Source: Poriferisodalis sp965208555
GTDB lineage: Bacteria > Actinomycetota > Acidimicrobiia > Acidimicrobiales > Poriferisodalaceae
NCBI RefSeq assembly: GCF_965208555.1
Contig: NZ_OZ242342.1
Span: 1,116,001 to 1,180,000, forward strand
Direction of reading: 5' to 3'
Length of the DNA stretch: 64,000 nucleotides
The translations under genes were made by a program, and so were the position numbers. Under the pieces are notes generated by a model, which ran no database searches, was not told the origin of the DNA, and saw only the letters and a program-made list of their open reading frames with translations. Positions 32,554 through 41,245 of this stretch are shown here, one piece after another; position 1 is the first letter of the stretch; the number at the start of each line of letters is the position of its first letter.

Positions 32554-33504
32554 TCAGCTGGTGCGGGCGCGGCCGTCAGCCTTGGCTGCTGCCTGGTCAC
32601 GGCGGCGTGCCTCACCGGCCGCCGCCAGTGCGGCCCGGTTCGAGTCGTCAACGCGCATGAAGTGTTCACGCCATCCGTTGTTGTCGTCCGCATCCCACAC
32701 GAACGGCGTCTGCACCGTGGTGCGAGGCATCCAGGCGTGGGTGAGCAGGTCCAGCCCCGTGCCCACGATGGCGCGCTGCATGGCGGCGTCGCCGGGCTTG
32801 CCGGTCGGGTTCCCCAGCGGGAAATCGGTGAACACGAAGCGGGCGACGCCGCATTCCTCCACGATGTCGCGGGCGCTGCCGGCCACCACGGTCGGGATGC
32901 CGGCTTCCTCCAGGTGTCGAGCGATCAGACCGATCGTCTGGTGGCAGACCGGTCAGAGCGGCACCAGGAAGGCGACGTCCACACCGTCTTCGCTCATCCA
33001 CTCTTCGATGCGGGGCGAGTCGTTGCGCTGCGTGCGGCGGTGGCTGTAGTCGGTGGGGATGCCGTAGAAGCGCTCCGACAGCGCGCCGATGCGACCCTCG
33101 GCCTCGAACTCGCGAAGCCGGTTGATGGGCAGGTAGGTGTCGAGATCCTCGGTGTGGGTGTTGTCCTTGTCCCAGAAGAGATCGCTGTTGTAGAGGCCGT
33201 CGAGGGCGTCGTCGCAGCGGGCTGCGTAGGGCTGCTTTGGCCGAGATACGGGCACGCCTGCAGGTTCGCGGCCCTTCTCGAAGAACGAGGTGGTGACCAG
33301 CCCGACAGTGCACTCCGACAGCGGCTTGGGCAGCGGCGTGAAGGCAACCTCGTGGCTGTACGCCCACTGGTACGGCTGCGGGTAGCCGTGCGCGGCGTAG
33401 TACTCACGCGACTTGTCGATGTAGCTCAAGTAGGAACGGTGGGCGCGTCGGCCATCCGGCTTCCGCCCGTTCGTCGCCCGCTGGGTCCGCTCTGTCAACG
33501 CCAT
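32554..33504 (-). CDS. Probable selenoprotein of the glycine/sarcosine/betaine reductase B (GrdB) family, in-frame UGA
   Basis: Two frames, 33504-32953 and 32952-32554, are in phase and are separated only by TGA at 32953-32955. Read through, they give 316 residues: N-part to VDVAFLVPL, then U184-P-V-C187-H-Q-T-I-G-L, then ARHLEEAGIPTV and FPLGNPTGKPGDAAMQRA. Family proteins of this non-Stickland GrdB branch, as I recall them, have a Sec or Cys in exactly this UPxC setting and a conserved FPLG.P.GKPGD block. Both halves are therefore one protein with a UxxC redox pair. The true reaction of these stand-alone forms is unknown; glycine or proline reduction should not be assumed. The start is ATG 33504. 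Alternatives are a nonsense mutation or sequencing error; an intact downstream reading frame and hairpins at the right distance favour Sec. selA/selB/selC are not in the window. Confidence 0.75.
32922..32949 (-). promoter_or_regulatory. Candidate SECIS hairpin after the in-frame UGA
   Basis: On the mRNA strand two alternative 5-bp stems follow the UGA: CAGAC-GATCG-GUCUG (32940-32926), its loop starting at the 18th base, and CGATC-GGUCU-GATCG (32936-32922), its loop starting at the 22nd base. Both loops begin with G. Bacterial SECIS elements generally have a short loop with an early G about 16-37 nt after UGA. A third stem GUCUG-CCAC-CAGAC (32949-32936) lies closer to the UGA. Confidence 0.5.
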
Positions 33505-33557
33505 CGTGTCTCCCCTGCCTGCTTGCGCACCAAGACTGTACGCGCCCGATCCGGCCC

Positions 33558-33637
33558 GCTGTGGAGGCGACAGGACCCTCAGCGACCAGCGATCCAGCAG
33601 GTCGCAACGTCGCCGAGTCTCCTGTCGCCTCCACAGC
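33558..33637. repeat. Palindromic repeat element, copy 1
   Basis: Perfect 18-bp arms at 33558-33575 and 33620-33637 flank a core at 33582-33613. The core is 30/32 identical to the reverse complement of 49110-49141 in copy 2. On the minus strand the element reads GDSATLRPAGSLVAE, the same peptide as copy 2 on the plus strand. It lies between divergent genes, so it is not simply a terminator. The rest of 33505-33681 shows no gene. Confidence 0.85.
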
Positions 33638-33681
33638 TATGGCATCTGTGCCTACTGGCTCGAATCCTTAGCCTGAGCGCC

Positions 33682-34167
33682 ATGACCGAGGCCGACGCCA
33701 CCTCCGCGAACGAGGAAGTCGCGTGGGGTGCAGGCGGGCTGACGCTGGGCGGCAGCCTGGCCGATGCCGTCCCCCAGCCGCCGACGCTGTATGCGGCCGT
33801 CGGCGGGCAGCAGTTCTTCGACGAGCTGGTGGACCGGTTCTACGACGCCGTCGAGAGCGACGAGCTGTTGCGGCCGATGTATCCGGCAGATCTCGTGCCG
33901 TCCCGGCACCGGCTGGCTGGCTTCCTGGCCCAGTACTGGGGCGGACCCGCCGACTACAGCGCCGAGCGCGGCCACCCCCGCCTGCGCATGCGGCATATGC
34001 CGTTCGCCATCGGCGTCGCCGAACGCAATGCTTGGATGCGCCACATGCTGGCGTCGCTCGAAGCGGCACGCCTGCCAGACGGGTCGCCGCTCGGCCCCGA
34101 CATCGCGCAAGCCATGTTCGCCCACTTCGACAACGCCGCCACCCACCTCATCAACCAGCCCGGCTGA
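33682..34167 (+). CDS. Truncated haemoglobin, group II-like
   Basis: A 161-residue globin. After a 35-residue polar extension, LYAAVGGQQFFDELVDRFYD gives helices A/B with the B10 Tyr region, then ELLRPMYPADL, FLAQYWGGPADYSAERGHPR, proximal His105 in RLRMRHMPFAI and Trp118 (G8) in ERNAWMRHML. The G8 Trp and the PMYP segment mark the TrHbO (group II) class, which binds oxygen or detoxifies NO and peroxide in actinobacteria. ATG 33682 is preferred; the frame is open far upstream by GC bias. It diverges from the selenoprotein-like gene and is followed by the SalK-family gene after 28 nt. Confidence 0.9.
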   Translation: MTEADATSANEEVAWGAGGLTLGGSLADAVPQPPTLYAAVGGQQFFDELVDRFYDAVESDELLRPMYPADLVPSRHRLAGFLAQYWGGPADYSAERGHPRLRMRHMPFAIGVAERNAWMRHMLASLEAARLPDGSPLGPDIAQAMFAHFDNAATHLINQPG

Positions 34168-34195
34168 CCGGCCGAAAGCGCTAGAACAGCGGCCG

Positions 34196-35065
34196 ATGGC
34201 TGAGACGACCCGGCGCCGAGCGCGTCAGATGTGGGAATGCGTGGAGCGGTATCACCAGCTCTGCTACTGGGCGCCCGAAGTGCGCGATTCGGGCGCGGCG
34301 GCGGGGCTGCGGGGCTTCTGGATGAACTACTTCGCCACGCGCGTGGCGCCGCTGGGACCGGTGCCAGCCAGCGTCGTGGAGTCGCTGTTCTTCTACTACG
34401 CCCCTGCCCGCGTGCGGCGCGCCATCCCGGACGCGTGGACGTTCTCGACGCCTGAACGGGTGCTCGCAGCTCGCTACGACGCCATGGACCAGGCACTGCA
34501 ACGAGAGCTGGGCGAACTGGCGAGCAGCGAGGCTGTCGGCCGGTGCGCCGAGATCGTGCGGGCTGCCTGCGATGCCGCTGATCCTGTCGGGCGGGTGCTC
34601 TTCGCCGGCTGGTCGTCGCTGGACTGGCCCGACGAGCCGCACCTGGCGCTGTGGCATGGCTGCACACTGCTGCGCGAATACCGCAGCGGCTGCCACCTGA
34701 TCGCCCTGGCGGAGGCCGGCCTCGACGGCTGCGAGGCGGTGGTGTCCCAGGTCGCGGTAGACGAAGCGCCCCACGAGTGGATTCAGGAAGAGGCCGGCTG
34801 GACCGAGGCAGAGGCCGCGGCGGCATACGAGCGCCTGCGCAGCCGCGGCTGGGTGGATGCCGATGGACTGGCCACCGCGGCAGGCGTCGCCGGCCGCGCC
34901 GATGTCGAGGCCACGACCGACCGGCTGGACAGCTTCCACTGGTCCGCCGTCGGCGACAACGCCGCCGACGCCCTCCTCGCCGACATGGCACCGATCAACG
35001 CGGTGCTGCCGAAGGACGACCAGCTCGATTGGCGCGACCTCTACCCGCCCAACGAGCCGACCTGA
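34196..35065 (+). CDS. SCO6745/SalK family protein
   Basis: A 289-residue mostly helical protein. MAETTRRRARQMWECVERYH, YWAPEVRDSGAAAGLRGFWMNYFATRVAPLG, YYAPARVRRAIPDAWTF and LWHGCTLLREYRSGCHLIAL match the SCO6745/SalK family, common in actinobacteria and of unsettled function; one member lies in the salinosporamide cluster. The second half carries a winged-helix-like segment (EEAGWTEAEAAAAYERLRSR GWVD). No catalytic motif or membrane segment is visible. ATG 34196 follows the globin by 28 nt on the same strand. It converges with the SRPBCC gene. Confidence 0.75.
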   Translation: MAETTRRRARQMWECVERYHQLCYWAPEVRDSGAAAGLRGFWMNYFATRVAPLGPVPASVVESLFFYYAPARVRRAIPDAWTFSTPERVLAARYDAMDQALQRELGELASSEAVGRCAEIVRAACDAADPVGRVLFAGWSSLDWPDEPHLALWHGCTLLREYRSGCHLIALAEAGLDGCEAVVSQVAVDEAPHEWIQEEAGWTEAEAAAAYERLRSRGWVDADGLATAAGVAGRADVEATTDRLDSFHWSAVGDNAADALLADMAPINAVLPKDDQLDWRDLYPPNEPT

Positions 35066-35089
35066 CCCTGGGCGCTGTCGAGTCGCCGA

Positions 35090-35590
35090 TCAGGCCTCAG
35101 CAGCGGCCTTCATCGCCGCCAGCGTGGCCTGCAGGCTCGTGCGGGCGTTGTGCGCCCGGTAGTCGACCTCTTTCTGGCCGTGCTCCAGCATCCGCGGCGA
35201 CAGCTGGCGCAGCGTCCACGACTCGGTCAGCGTCGTCCCGTCGCCCTTGGGCGCGAGCTGGTAGCGCCACAGCACGATGTTGTATTCGAGGCCGCCGGTC
35301 ACGAAGGCGAAGTCCTCGTGCTCGACACGGCGGATGATCTCGACCGGCGCCTTCCACTCCTGGCCGTCACGCTTGTTGACGCCCACGAACATGTCGCCGA
35401 CCTGGCCCGTGCCGGGCTCGCCGTCGGGGCCCTTGCGCCAGTAGCCGCCGGTGTTCTCGCTGCTCCACTCGCCGTAGCGCTCCAGCGAGGTCACCATGTC
35501 CCACACCGCCGAGACGGGGGCGTCAATGTCGATGGACTCGCTGTAGGACATCACGGGGTTGTCGACGTGGCCAGGCAGTTGCTCGCTCAT
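35090..35590 (-). CDS. SRPBCC-family lipid/polyketide-binding protein
   Basis: A 166-residue START/Bet v 1-like protein. SESIDIDAPVSAVWDMVTSL and ERYGEWSSENTGGYWRKGPD start the fold, WKAPVEIIRRVEHEDFAFVT continues the sheet, and the long C-terminal helix ends AHNARTSLQATLAAMKAAAE. Such proteins hold hydrophobic ligands in a cavity and act as cyclases, carriers or stress proteins; the ligand is unknown. It lies 51 nt downstream of the EthD protein on the same strand, so probably one operon. Confidence 0.85.
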   Translation of the reverse strand: MSEQLPGHVDNPVMSYSESIDIDAPVSAVWDMVTSLERYGEWSSENTGGYWRKGPDGEPGTGQVGDMFVGVNKRDGQEWKAPVEIIRRVEHEDFAFVTGGLEYNIVLWRYQLAPKGDGTTLTESWTLRQLSPRMLEHGQKEVDYRAHNARTSLQATLAAMKAAAEA

Positions 35591-35641
35591 GAGAAGCAGC
35601 CTTGCAGAAGGAGGCCGCGGATGCCCCGATGAGACGCCTGG

Positions 35642-36376
35642 TCAGCCAGGAATGCCGACCATCTGCGTGGTGGCGTGCATGTTCACGAGGCGGCTGAAGT
35701 CGACGTACTCGCTGAAGCCGTCTTCGGTGATGGTGGCGCGGTAGTCGTCCCAGCCCTGCGGATCGCGGAAGTACAGCTCGGCCATGCCCAGATAGTTCTC
35801 GTTGGCGGGATCCTGGCTGTGATTCACCACATAGCGCAGGCCGCCAATCTCGCCCATGACCCCCCGCACGTTGGGCGCGTGCGCCTCCAGCCAGTGCCGG
35901 AAGGCCGCGTCGTAGTCGATCCCGTCGCGAGCAGGCACCAGGAACGACACTTTGAAGAAGCCCGATCGAGTCACCGGGAACGGCTCATTCAGCGTGTTCG
36001 GCACCAGCGGCAGCTCGCCGTCGATCACCACGTACTCGGTGGTCGCCCACCCCACGTACGGCTCCGCCTTCTGCTGAAACGTGTCTCTGGGTACGGTGCC
36101 GTGCGGCTCGGGCGGGTTCGGGATGGCCCGGTCGAACCAGAGCTGTGCCATGCCGTCCCAGGGCACGTCTTTGCCGTGACGCTGGTCGAACAGCGTCGCT
36201 ATGTATTTGGTGGCATGAACCTTGCCGTCGGCGGCGGCGCGCTCCTGGCCGGCGATCACATCGGGCATGTGGTTCTTGAACCAGTTCGCCACCAGCTCGT
36301 CGCGGGTGGCCTCGGGTCGGCGCTTGATGAGGAAGATCATCTTGGCGCCGGGTGTTGCTGCGATGCTGGATGACAT
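35642..36376 (-). CDS. EthD-domain protein with two tandem domains
   Basis: A 244-residue protein with two ferredoxin-like EthD halves. First half (about 10-100): KMIFLIKRRPEATRDELVAN, WFKNHMPDVIAG and MAQLWFDRA. Second half (about 140-240): FKVSFLVPARDGIDYDAAFR, HWLEAHAPNVRG and MAELYFRDPQGWDDY. The double form would fold like a Dabb/EthD dimer in one chain. EthD was found beside the Rhodococcus ETBE P450 system, and relatives are dehydratases, cyclases or haem-like binding proteins. The role here is unknown; neighbours hint at small-molecule oxidation. Confidence 0.8.
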   Translation of the reverse strand: MSSSIAATPGAKMIFLIKRRPEATRDELVANWFKNHMPDVIAGQERAAADGKVHATKYIATLFDQRHGKDVPWDGMAQLWFDRAIPNPPEPHGTVPRDTFQQKAEPYVGWATTEYVVIDGELPLVPNTLNEPFPVTRSGFFKVSFLVPARDGIDYDAAFRHWLEAHAPNVRGVMGEIGGLRYVVNHSQDPANENYLGMAELYFRDPQGWDDYRATITEDGFSEYVDFSRLVNMHATTQMVGIPG

Positions 36377-36491
36377 CAGTGCCTCCTGGGCTGCGATAGT
36401 CGGGCGTCGTCCGCCCTGCCCGCCGCGATCCTGCCACTTCGCCCCAGCCGCCGCAGGGCTGCAGCGCTGCCATCGAGCGATCTGTCAGCCC

Positions 36492-37673
36492 TCAGTCGGG
36501 CAGTTCCGTGGTGAGCGCTTTGGCGAGCAGTTCGTAGTCGTCGGGCCGGTTGTAGAGGTGCGCCGAAATGCGCAGCACGCGGTCGGGCGGTGCCGGCCAA
36601 GCGAACACCGGTGCTTCGATGCCGTGGCGGTCCCGCAACGCCGCCATCAGCGGGTCGAAGATCGCCGAGCCCGAGTTGTCGGCCGGCGGCAGCGGCACGC
36701 TGGCGATGGCGCCGATCATGTCTGCCGGCGCCGGCGGAGCGATGCCGAGCGATTCGATGAGCACCTCGCGGCCAGCCAGGCAGAGCTTGCGGATGGCATC
36801 TTTCACACCCGGCCAGCCATCGGGGTGCATCGCCTCCACCGCATCCAATGCGTCGGGCACGGTCAGCCAGGCCGTCGGATCATGGGTGCCCGTCCAGTCG
36901 AACTGGGCATGCAGATGGCCCCCGTCAGACGGCCAGCCGCCGTTGTAGCCGTGGCTGATGACTGCGTGGTGCATGCCGTCACGCCGGTCAGGTCGCACCC
37001 ACAGGAATGCGGCGCCCTTCGCCGAGCACATCCACTTGTGGCAGTTGGCGGTGACATAGGAGGCACCGAGTTCCGTCACGTCGAAGTCGATCATGCCGGG
37101 AGCGTGCGCTGCGTCGACCAGCACGCGCACCTCGGGCTCGAGCTGTGCTGCGAGTTCGGCGATCGGCATCACCAGACCCGTCGCCGAGGTCACGGCATCG
37201 ATCAGCAGAACGCGTGTGCGGTCGGTGACCGCGCTGAGCACCGCCTCGACCACCTGGCTGCGGTCGTCCAGCGGGAACGGCACCGCTGCCGTCGTGACCG
37301 CCGCACCCGCCCGGGAGGCCGACACCACCGCAGCGTTGGCACAGGCGTTGTATTCGTGATCGGTCACCAGAATCTCGTCGCCCTCCGACAGGCTCGGCTC
37401 CAGTGAGCGCAGCACGGCGTTGACACCGGCCGTGGCGTTGGTCACAAACACCAGCCCCGCGTCGTCGGCCCCCACGAACCGGGCTACCACCCGCCGGGCC
37501 TCGTCGAGTGAGCTCTGGTACTCGCCTTCGAGGAAGAACCGGGTCGGGTTGGCCTCGATGCGGGTGCGGATGGCCTGCTGGGCCTCAAGCACGGCCGCCG
37601 GTGTCGCGCCGAATGAGCCGTGATTGAGATGCAGCACTTCTGGGTCCAACAGCCACGCAGTCACGAACGGCAC
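36492..37673 (-). CDS. Class V aminotransferase (isopenicillin N epimerase-like)
   Basis: A 393-residue PLP enzyme. WLLDPEVLHLNHGSFGATP opens it; VFVTNATAGVNAVLRSL binds phosphate; ILVTDHEYNACANA, VLIDAVTSATGLVMP and VLVDAAHAPGMIDFDV (cofactor Asp and His) follow, then TANCHKWMCSAKGAAFLW with Schiff-base Lys213. This is the isopenicillin N epimerase / hercynylcysteine-lyase-like branch of class V, which includes epimerases, desulfurases and C-S lyases. The exact reaction is not deducible. The start is uncertain: GTG 37673 or GTG 37664 both fit, with no clear ribosome site. It diverges from pyc. Confidence 0.85.
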   Translation of the reverse strand: MPFVTAWLLDPEVLHLNHGSFGATPAAVLEAQQAIRTRIEANPTRFFLEGEYQSSLDEARRVVARFVGADDAGLVFVTNATAGVNAVLRSLEPSLSEGDEILVTDHEYNACANAAVVSASRAGAAVTTAAVPFPLDDRSQVVEAVLSAVTDRTRVLLIDAVTSATGLVMPIAELAAQLEPEVRVLVDAAHAPGMIDFDVTELGASYVTANCHKWMCSAKGAAFLWVRPDRRDGMHHAVISHGYNGGWPSDGGHLHAQFDWTGTHDPTAWLTVPDALDAVEAMHPDGWPGVKDAIRKLCLAGREVLIESLGIAPPAPADMIGAIASVPLPPADNSGSAIFDPLMAALRDRHGIEAPVFAWPAPPDRVLRISAHLYNRPDDYELLAKALTTELPD

Positions 37674-37754
37674 GCTACGGCGGCGGTCAGCGGCGTCAAA
37701 GTGATTTCGGGCCGGCACGCGGCGCGAACATGTTGATCGGACACGGGAGATGTC

Positions 37755-40700
37755 ATGGACAAGCTGCTGGTAGCGAACCGGGGTGAGATCGCCATCCGGG
37801 CTTTTCGGGCGGCAACCCAGCTCGGCATCCGGACGGTCGCCATCCTTCCCGTGGAAGAGGAGCGCAGCGGCGCGCTGCACCGCATCAAGGCCGATGAGGC
37901 GTACGTCATCGGCGAAGAGGGCCGGCCCGTCCGTGCCTACCTTGATCATGAGGCCATCGTGGCCACAGCCGTCGAGGTCGGCGCCGACGCCATCTACCCC
38001 GGCTACGGATTCCTGTCCGAGAGCCCGGACCTCGCCGATGCATGCGCGGCGGCGGGCGTCACCTTCGTGGGACCCAGCGCTGAGGTGCTGCGGCTGACCG
38101 GCAACAAGATGCGGGCACGTGAGGCCGCCGAAGCCGCCGGTCTGCCCGTGCTGGCACAGTCCGCGCCGATCGACGACGACGCTGCTGACGCCGACATCAC
38201 CGGCGCGGCGTCGGCGATCGGCTACCCGCTGTTCGTGAAGGCGGCATCGGGCGGCGGCGGCCGGGGCATGCGGCGCGTGGAACGCCCCGACGGCCTGGCC
38301 GAAGCGATCGAGGCTGCCCGCCGCGAGGCCCACAGCGCCTTCGGCGACGGCACGGTGTTCCTGGAAGAGGCCATGACCGATGTGCGCCATATCGAGGCGC
38401 AGGTGCTGGCCGATGCCGGCGGCAACGTGGTGCACCTGTACGAGCGGGACTGCTCGGTGCAGCGGCGCTTCCAGAAGGTGGTCGAGATGGCCCCCGCACG
38501 CATGCTTGACCCCTCAGTGCGCCAGAGACTGCTGGCCGACGCCGTGCAATTCGCCGAGGCCATCGGCTACGTCAACGCGGGCACCGTGGAATTCCTGGTC
38601 GAGGCGGGCGGGCGTCACGTCTTCATCGAGATGAACCCGCGCATCCAGGTGGAGCACACGGTGACCGAGGAAGTCACCGATGTGGACCTGGTGGAGTCGC
38701 AGCTGCGCATCGCCGCCGGCGCGACGCTCGACGATCTCATGCTCAGCCAGGATCGCATCAGCCTGCGCGGTGTCGCCATGCAGTGCCGGGTGACTGCGGA
38801 GAACCCGGCCAACGACTTCCGACCCGACACCGGTCGCATCGTGGCCTACCGGCCGGCCAGCGGGGCGGGGGTGCGGTTGGACGGCTGCGTGTACCAGGGC
38901 GTCGAGATCACGCCGCACTTCGACTCGATGATCGAGAAGATCACGTGCCGGGGGCCCGACTTCGACACGGTGGTGCGTCGCATGCAGCGCACGCTGGCCG
39001 AGTACCGGGTGCGGGGGGTGTCGACCAACCAGCCGTATTTGCAGGCGATCCTGGCCGACACGCAATTCCGGGCCGGGCCGGTGACCACCACATTCATCGA
39101 CGACCGGCCGGAGCTGACGGCCGCTTCGGTGGGTGCCGATCGCGCCACCCGGCTGCTGCGCTACCTGGCCGACGTGACCGTCCACCAGCCCTACGGTGCC
39201 GCGCCCACGCGCACCGATCCGGCCTCCAAGCTGCGGGCCACTGCCGGCACGCCGCCTGCGGGATCGAAGCAGCGTCTCGACCAGCTCGGCCCGTCGGGTT
39301 TCGCGGCCGATCTGCGTGCCTCGACTGGCGTGGCGGTCACCGACACCACGCTGCGCGACGCCCACCAATCCATCTTGGCCACCCGGCTGCGCACCATCGA
39401 TCTGGTGGCCGGCGCCCGCCAGATGGCCCACTTCATGCCGCAGTTGCTCAGCATGGAGTGCTGGGGCGGCGCCACGTTCGACGTGGCGCTGCGGTTCCTG
39501 CACGAGGATCCCTGGCAGCGGCTGCGGCGGATCCGGCGCGCGGCGCCCAACATCTGCACGCAGATGCTGCTGCGGGGTCGCAACACGGTCGGCTACTCGC
39601 CCTACCCCGACACGGTTGCGCACGAGTTCGTGGCCGAGGCCGCCGAGTGCGGCATGGACGTCTTCCGTGTGTTCGATGCGTTCAACTCCATCGATCAGAT
39701 GCAGCCCGCCATCGATGCCGTCATCGAAGCAGGGGCGGTCGCCGAAGGCACCATCTGCTACTCGGGCAACCTGAGCAGCCCAGACGAGCGTCTCTACACG
39801 CTCGACTACTACCTGGGCGTCGCCGAACAGCTCGACCGGGCGGGTGCCCACATCCTGTGCATCAAGGACATGGCGGGCCTGCTGCGCCCGCCGGCCGCTG
39901 CGACGCTGGTCAGCGCCCTGCGCGACCGTTTTCCCCAGCCGGTGCACCTGCACACCCACGACACGGGCGGCGGGCAGCTCGCTGCCTATCTGGCTGCCAT
40001 CGATGCCGGTGTGGATGCCGTCGACGGCGCCGCCCCGCCGCTGTCGGGCATGACCTCACAGCCGTCGATCGCCTCGATCGTGGCGATGACCGACGACACC
40101 GAACGGGCGACGGGCCTCAGCCTCGACGCCATCGGCGACATGGAGCCCTACTGGGAAGCGGTGCGCGGCGTGTACGCACCATTCGAGGCCGGCTTGCCGT
40201 CGCCGACCGGCACCGTCTACCGCCACGAGATTCCCGGCGGGCAGCTCTCCAACCTGCGCACCCAGGCCACTGCGCTCGGCCTCGGGCACCGGTTCGAGGA
40301 AGTCGAGCAGCTCTATGCCGCGTGCAACGAGCTGCTGGGCCGGCCCATCAAGGTGACACCGTCGTCCAAGGTGGTCGGCGACCTGGCACTGCACCTGGTC
40401 GCCTCGGGCGTCACGCCCGATGAGCTGGCTGCCGATCCCGCATCGGCCGACCTGCCCGACAGCGTCATCGGTTTCCTGCACGGCGAGCTCGGCACCCCGC
40501 CGGGCGGCTTCCCGGAGCCGTTCCGGGCCCAAGCGACCGAGGGTCGCGAGTGGGTGCCCAAAACCAAGGAGCTCAGCGACGATGACACGGCGGGCTTGGC
40601 GAGCGATCGCGCCGCCACGCTGAACCGCTTGCTGTTCCCCACCCAGTCAGCCGCCCAGGACGAGAACACCCATCGCTACGGCGACCTGTCGGTGCTGCCC

Positions 40701-41177
40701 TCGCTGCTGTTCTGGTACGGGCTGGACCCTCACGACGACGACACCGCCGTGGTGCTCGGCCCGGGCGTGCGGCTGCTGCTTGGCCTGCGGTCCATCGGCG
40801 AGCCCAACGACGAGGGCATTCGCCTGGTGAGCTTCCGGGTCAACGGCCAGCCCCGGGACATCGACACGCTCGATCGCACGGTGGCCGCAGATCGGCCGGA
40901 GCACGCCCGGGCCGATCCCAGCATTCCCGGTCACGTCGCGGCGCCCTTCCGGGGCTCGGTCAACGTGTCGGTAGCCGAGGGCGATCAGGTGGCTGCCGGC
41001 GACACGGTCGCGGTGATCGAGGCCATGAAGATGGAGTCGTCGATCTCGGCACCCGTCACCGGCACGGTCATCTCAGTAGCCGCAGCACCCGGTGCGCTGC
41101 TGGAACCCGGCGACCTCATCGCCGAGATCCGACCGGCCGGCCGCTCAGGCAGTCCCGAGAGCGAGCACGACGGCTGA
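37755..41177 (+). CDS. pyc: Pyruvate carboxylase
   Basis: A 1,140-residue single-chain pyruvate carboxylase, which makes oxaloacetate from pyruvate and bicarbonate with ATP and biotin to refill the TCA cycle. Biotin carboxylase domain about 1-450 (LLVANRGEIAIRAFRAATQL, KAASGGGGRGMRRV, EMNPRIQVEHTVTEEVT); carboxyltransferase barrel about 530-800 (VAVTDTTLRDAHQSILATRL, metal-binding LHTHDTGGGQLAAYLAA); then the PC-specific linker; biotinyl domain at the end with EAMKMESS, biotin on Lys1092. Length is normal. ATG 37755 has GGGAGA about 6 nt upstream. It stands alone in its transcript; the Rieske gene starts 68 nt later. Confidence 0.97.
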   Translation: MDKLLVANRGEIAIRAFRAATQLGIRTVAILPVEEERSGALHRIKADEAYVIGEEGRPVRAYLDHEAIVATAVEVGADAIYPGYGFLSESPDLADACAAAGVTFVGPSAEVLRLTGNKMRAREAAEAAGLPVLAQSAPIDDDAADADITGAASAIGYPLFVKAASGGGGRGMRRVERPDGLAEAIEAARREAHSAFGDGTVFLEEAMTDVRHIEAQVLADAGGNVVHLYERDCSVQRRFQKVVEMAPARMLDPSVRQRLLADAVQFAEAIGYVNAGTVEFLVEAGGRHVFIEMNPRIQVEHTVTEEVTDVDLVESQLRIAAGATLDDLMLSQDRISLRGVAMQCRVTAENPANDFRPDTGRIVAYRPASGAGVRLDGCVYQGVEITPHFDSMIEKITCRGPDFDTVVRRMQRTLAEYRVRGVSTNQPYLQAILADTQFRAGPVTTTFIDDRPELTAASVGADRATRLLRYLADVTVHQPYGAAPTRTDPASKLRATAGTPPAGSKQRLDQLGPSGFAADLRASTGVAVTDTTLRDAHQSILATRLRTIDLVAGARQMAHFMPQLLSMECWGGATFDVALRFLHEDPWQRLRRIRRAAPNICTQMLLRGRNTVGYSPYPDTVAHEFVAEAAECGMDVFRVFDAFNSIDQMQPAIDAVIEAGAVAEGTICYSGNLSSPDERLYTLDYYLGVAEQLDRAGAHILCIKDMAGLLRPPAAATLVSALRDRFPQPVHLHTHDTGGGQLAAYLAAIDAGVDAVDGAAPPLSGMTSQPSIASIVAMTDDTERATGLSLDAIGDMEPYWEAVRGVYAPFEAGLPSPTGTVYRHEIPGGQLSNLRTQATALGLGHRFEEVEQLYAACNELLGRPIKVTPSSKVVGDLALHLVASGVTPDELAADPASADLPDSVIGFLHGELGTPPGGFPEPFRAQATEGREWVPKTKELSDDDTAGLASDRAATLNRLLFPTQSAAQDENTHRYGDLSVLPSLLFWYGLDPHDDDTAVVLGPGVRLLLGLRSIGEPNDEGIRLVSFRVNGQPRDIDTLDRTVAADRPEHARADPSIPGHVAAPFRGSVNVSVAEGDQVAAGDTVAVIEAMKMESSISAPVTGTVISVAAAPGALLEPGDLIAEIRPAGRSGSPESEHDG

Positions 41178-41245
41178 ACGGGCACCGTGCCGTTTTCCGC
41201 GCACCTCTGTTCGGAAGGTTCGCCGGGACGCGATAGAACTACGAC

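Noticed and set aside
32953..32955. GrdB-family gene as a plain pseudogene with a nonsense mutation
   Set aside because: The stop lies exactly at the Sec/Cys column, the next residues keep the motif, the rest of the frame is undamaged and hairpins fit a SECIS; a random mutation would rarely do this. It cannot be fully excluded without the sel genes.
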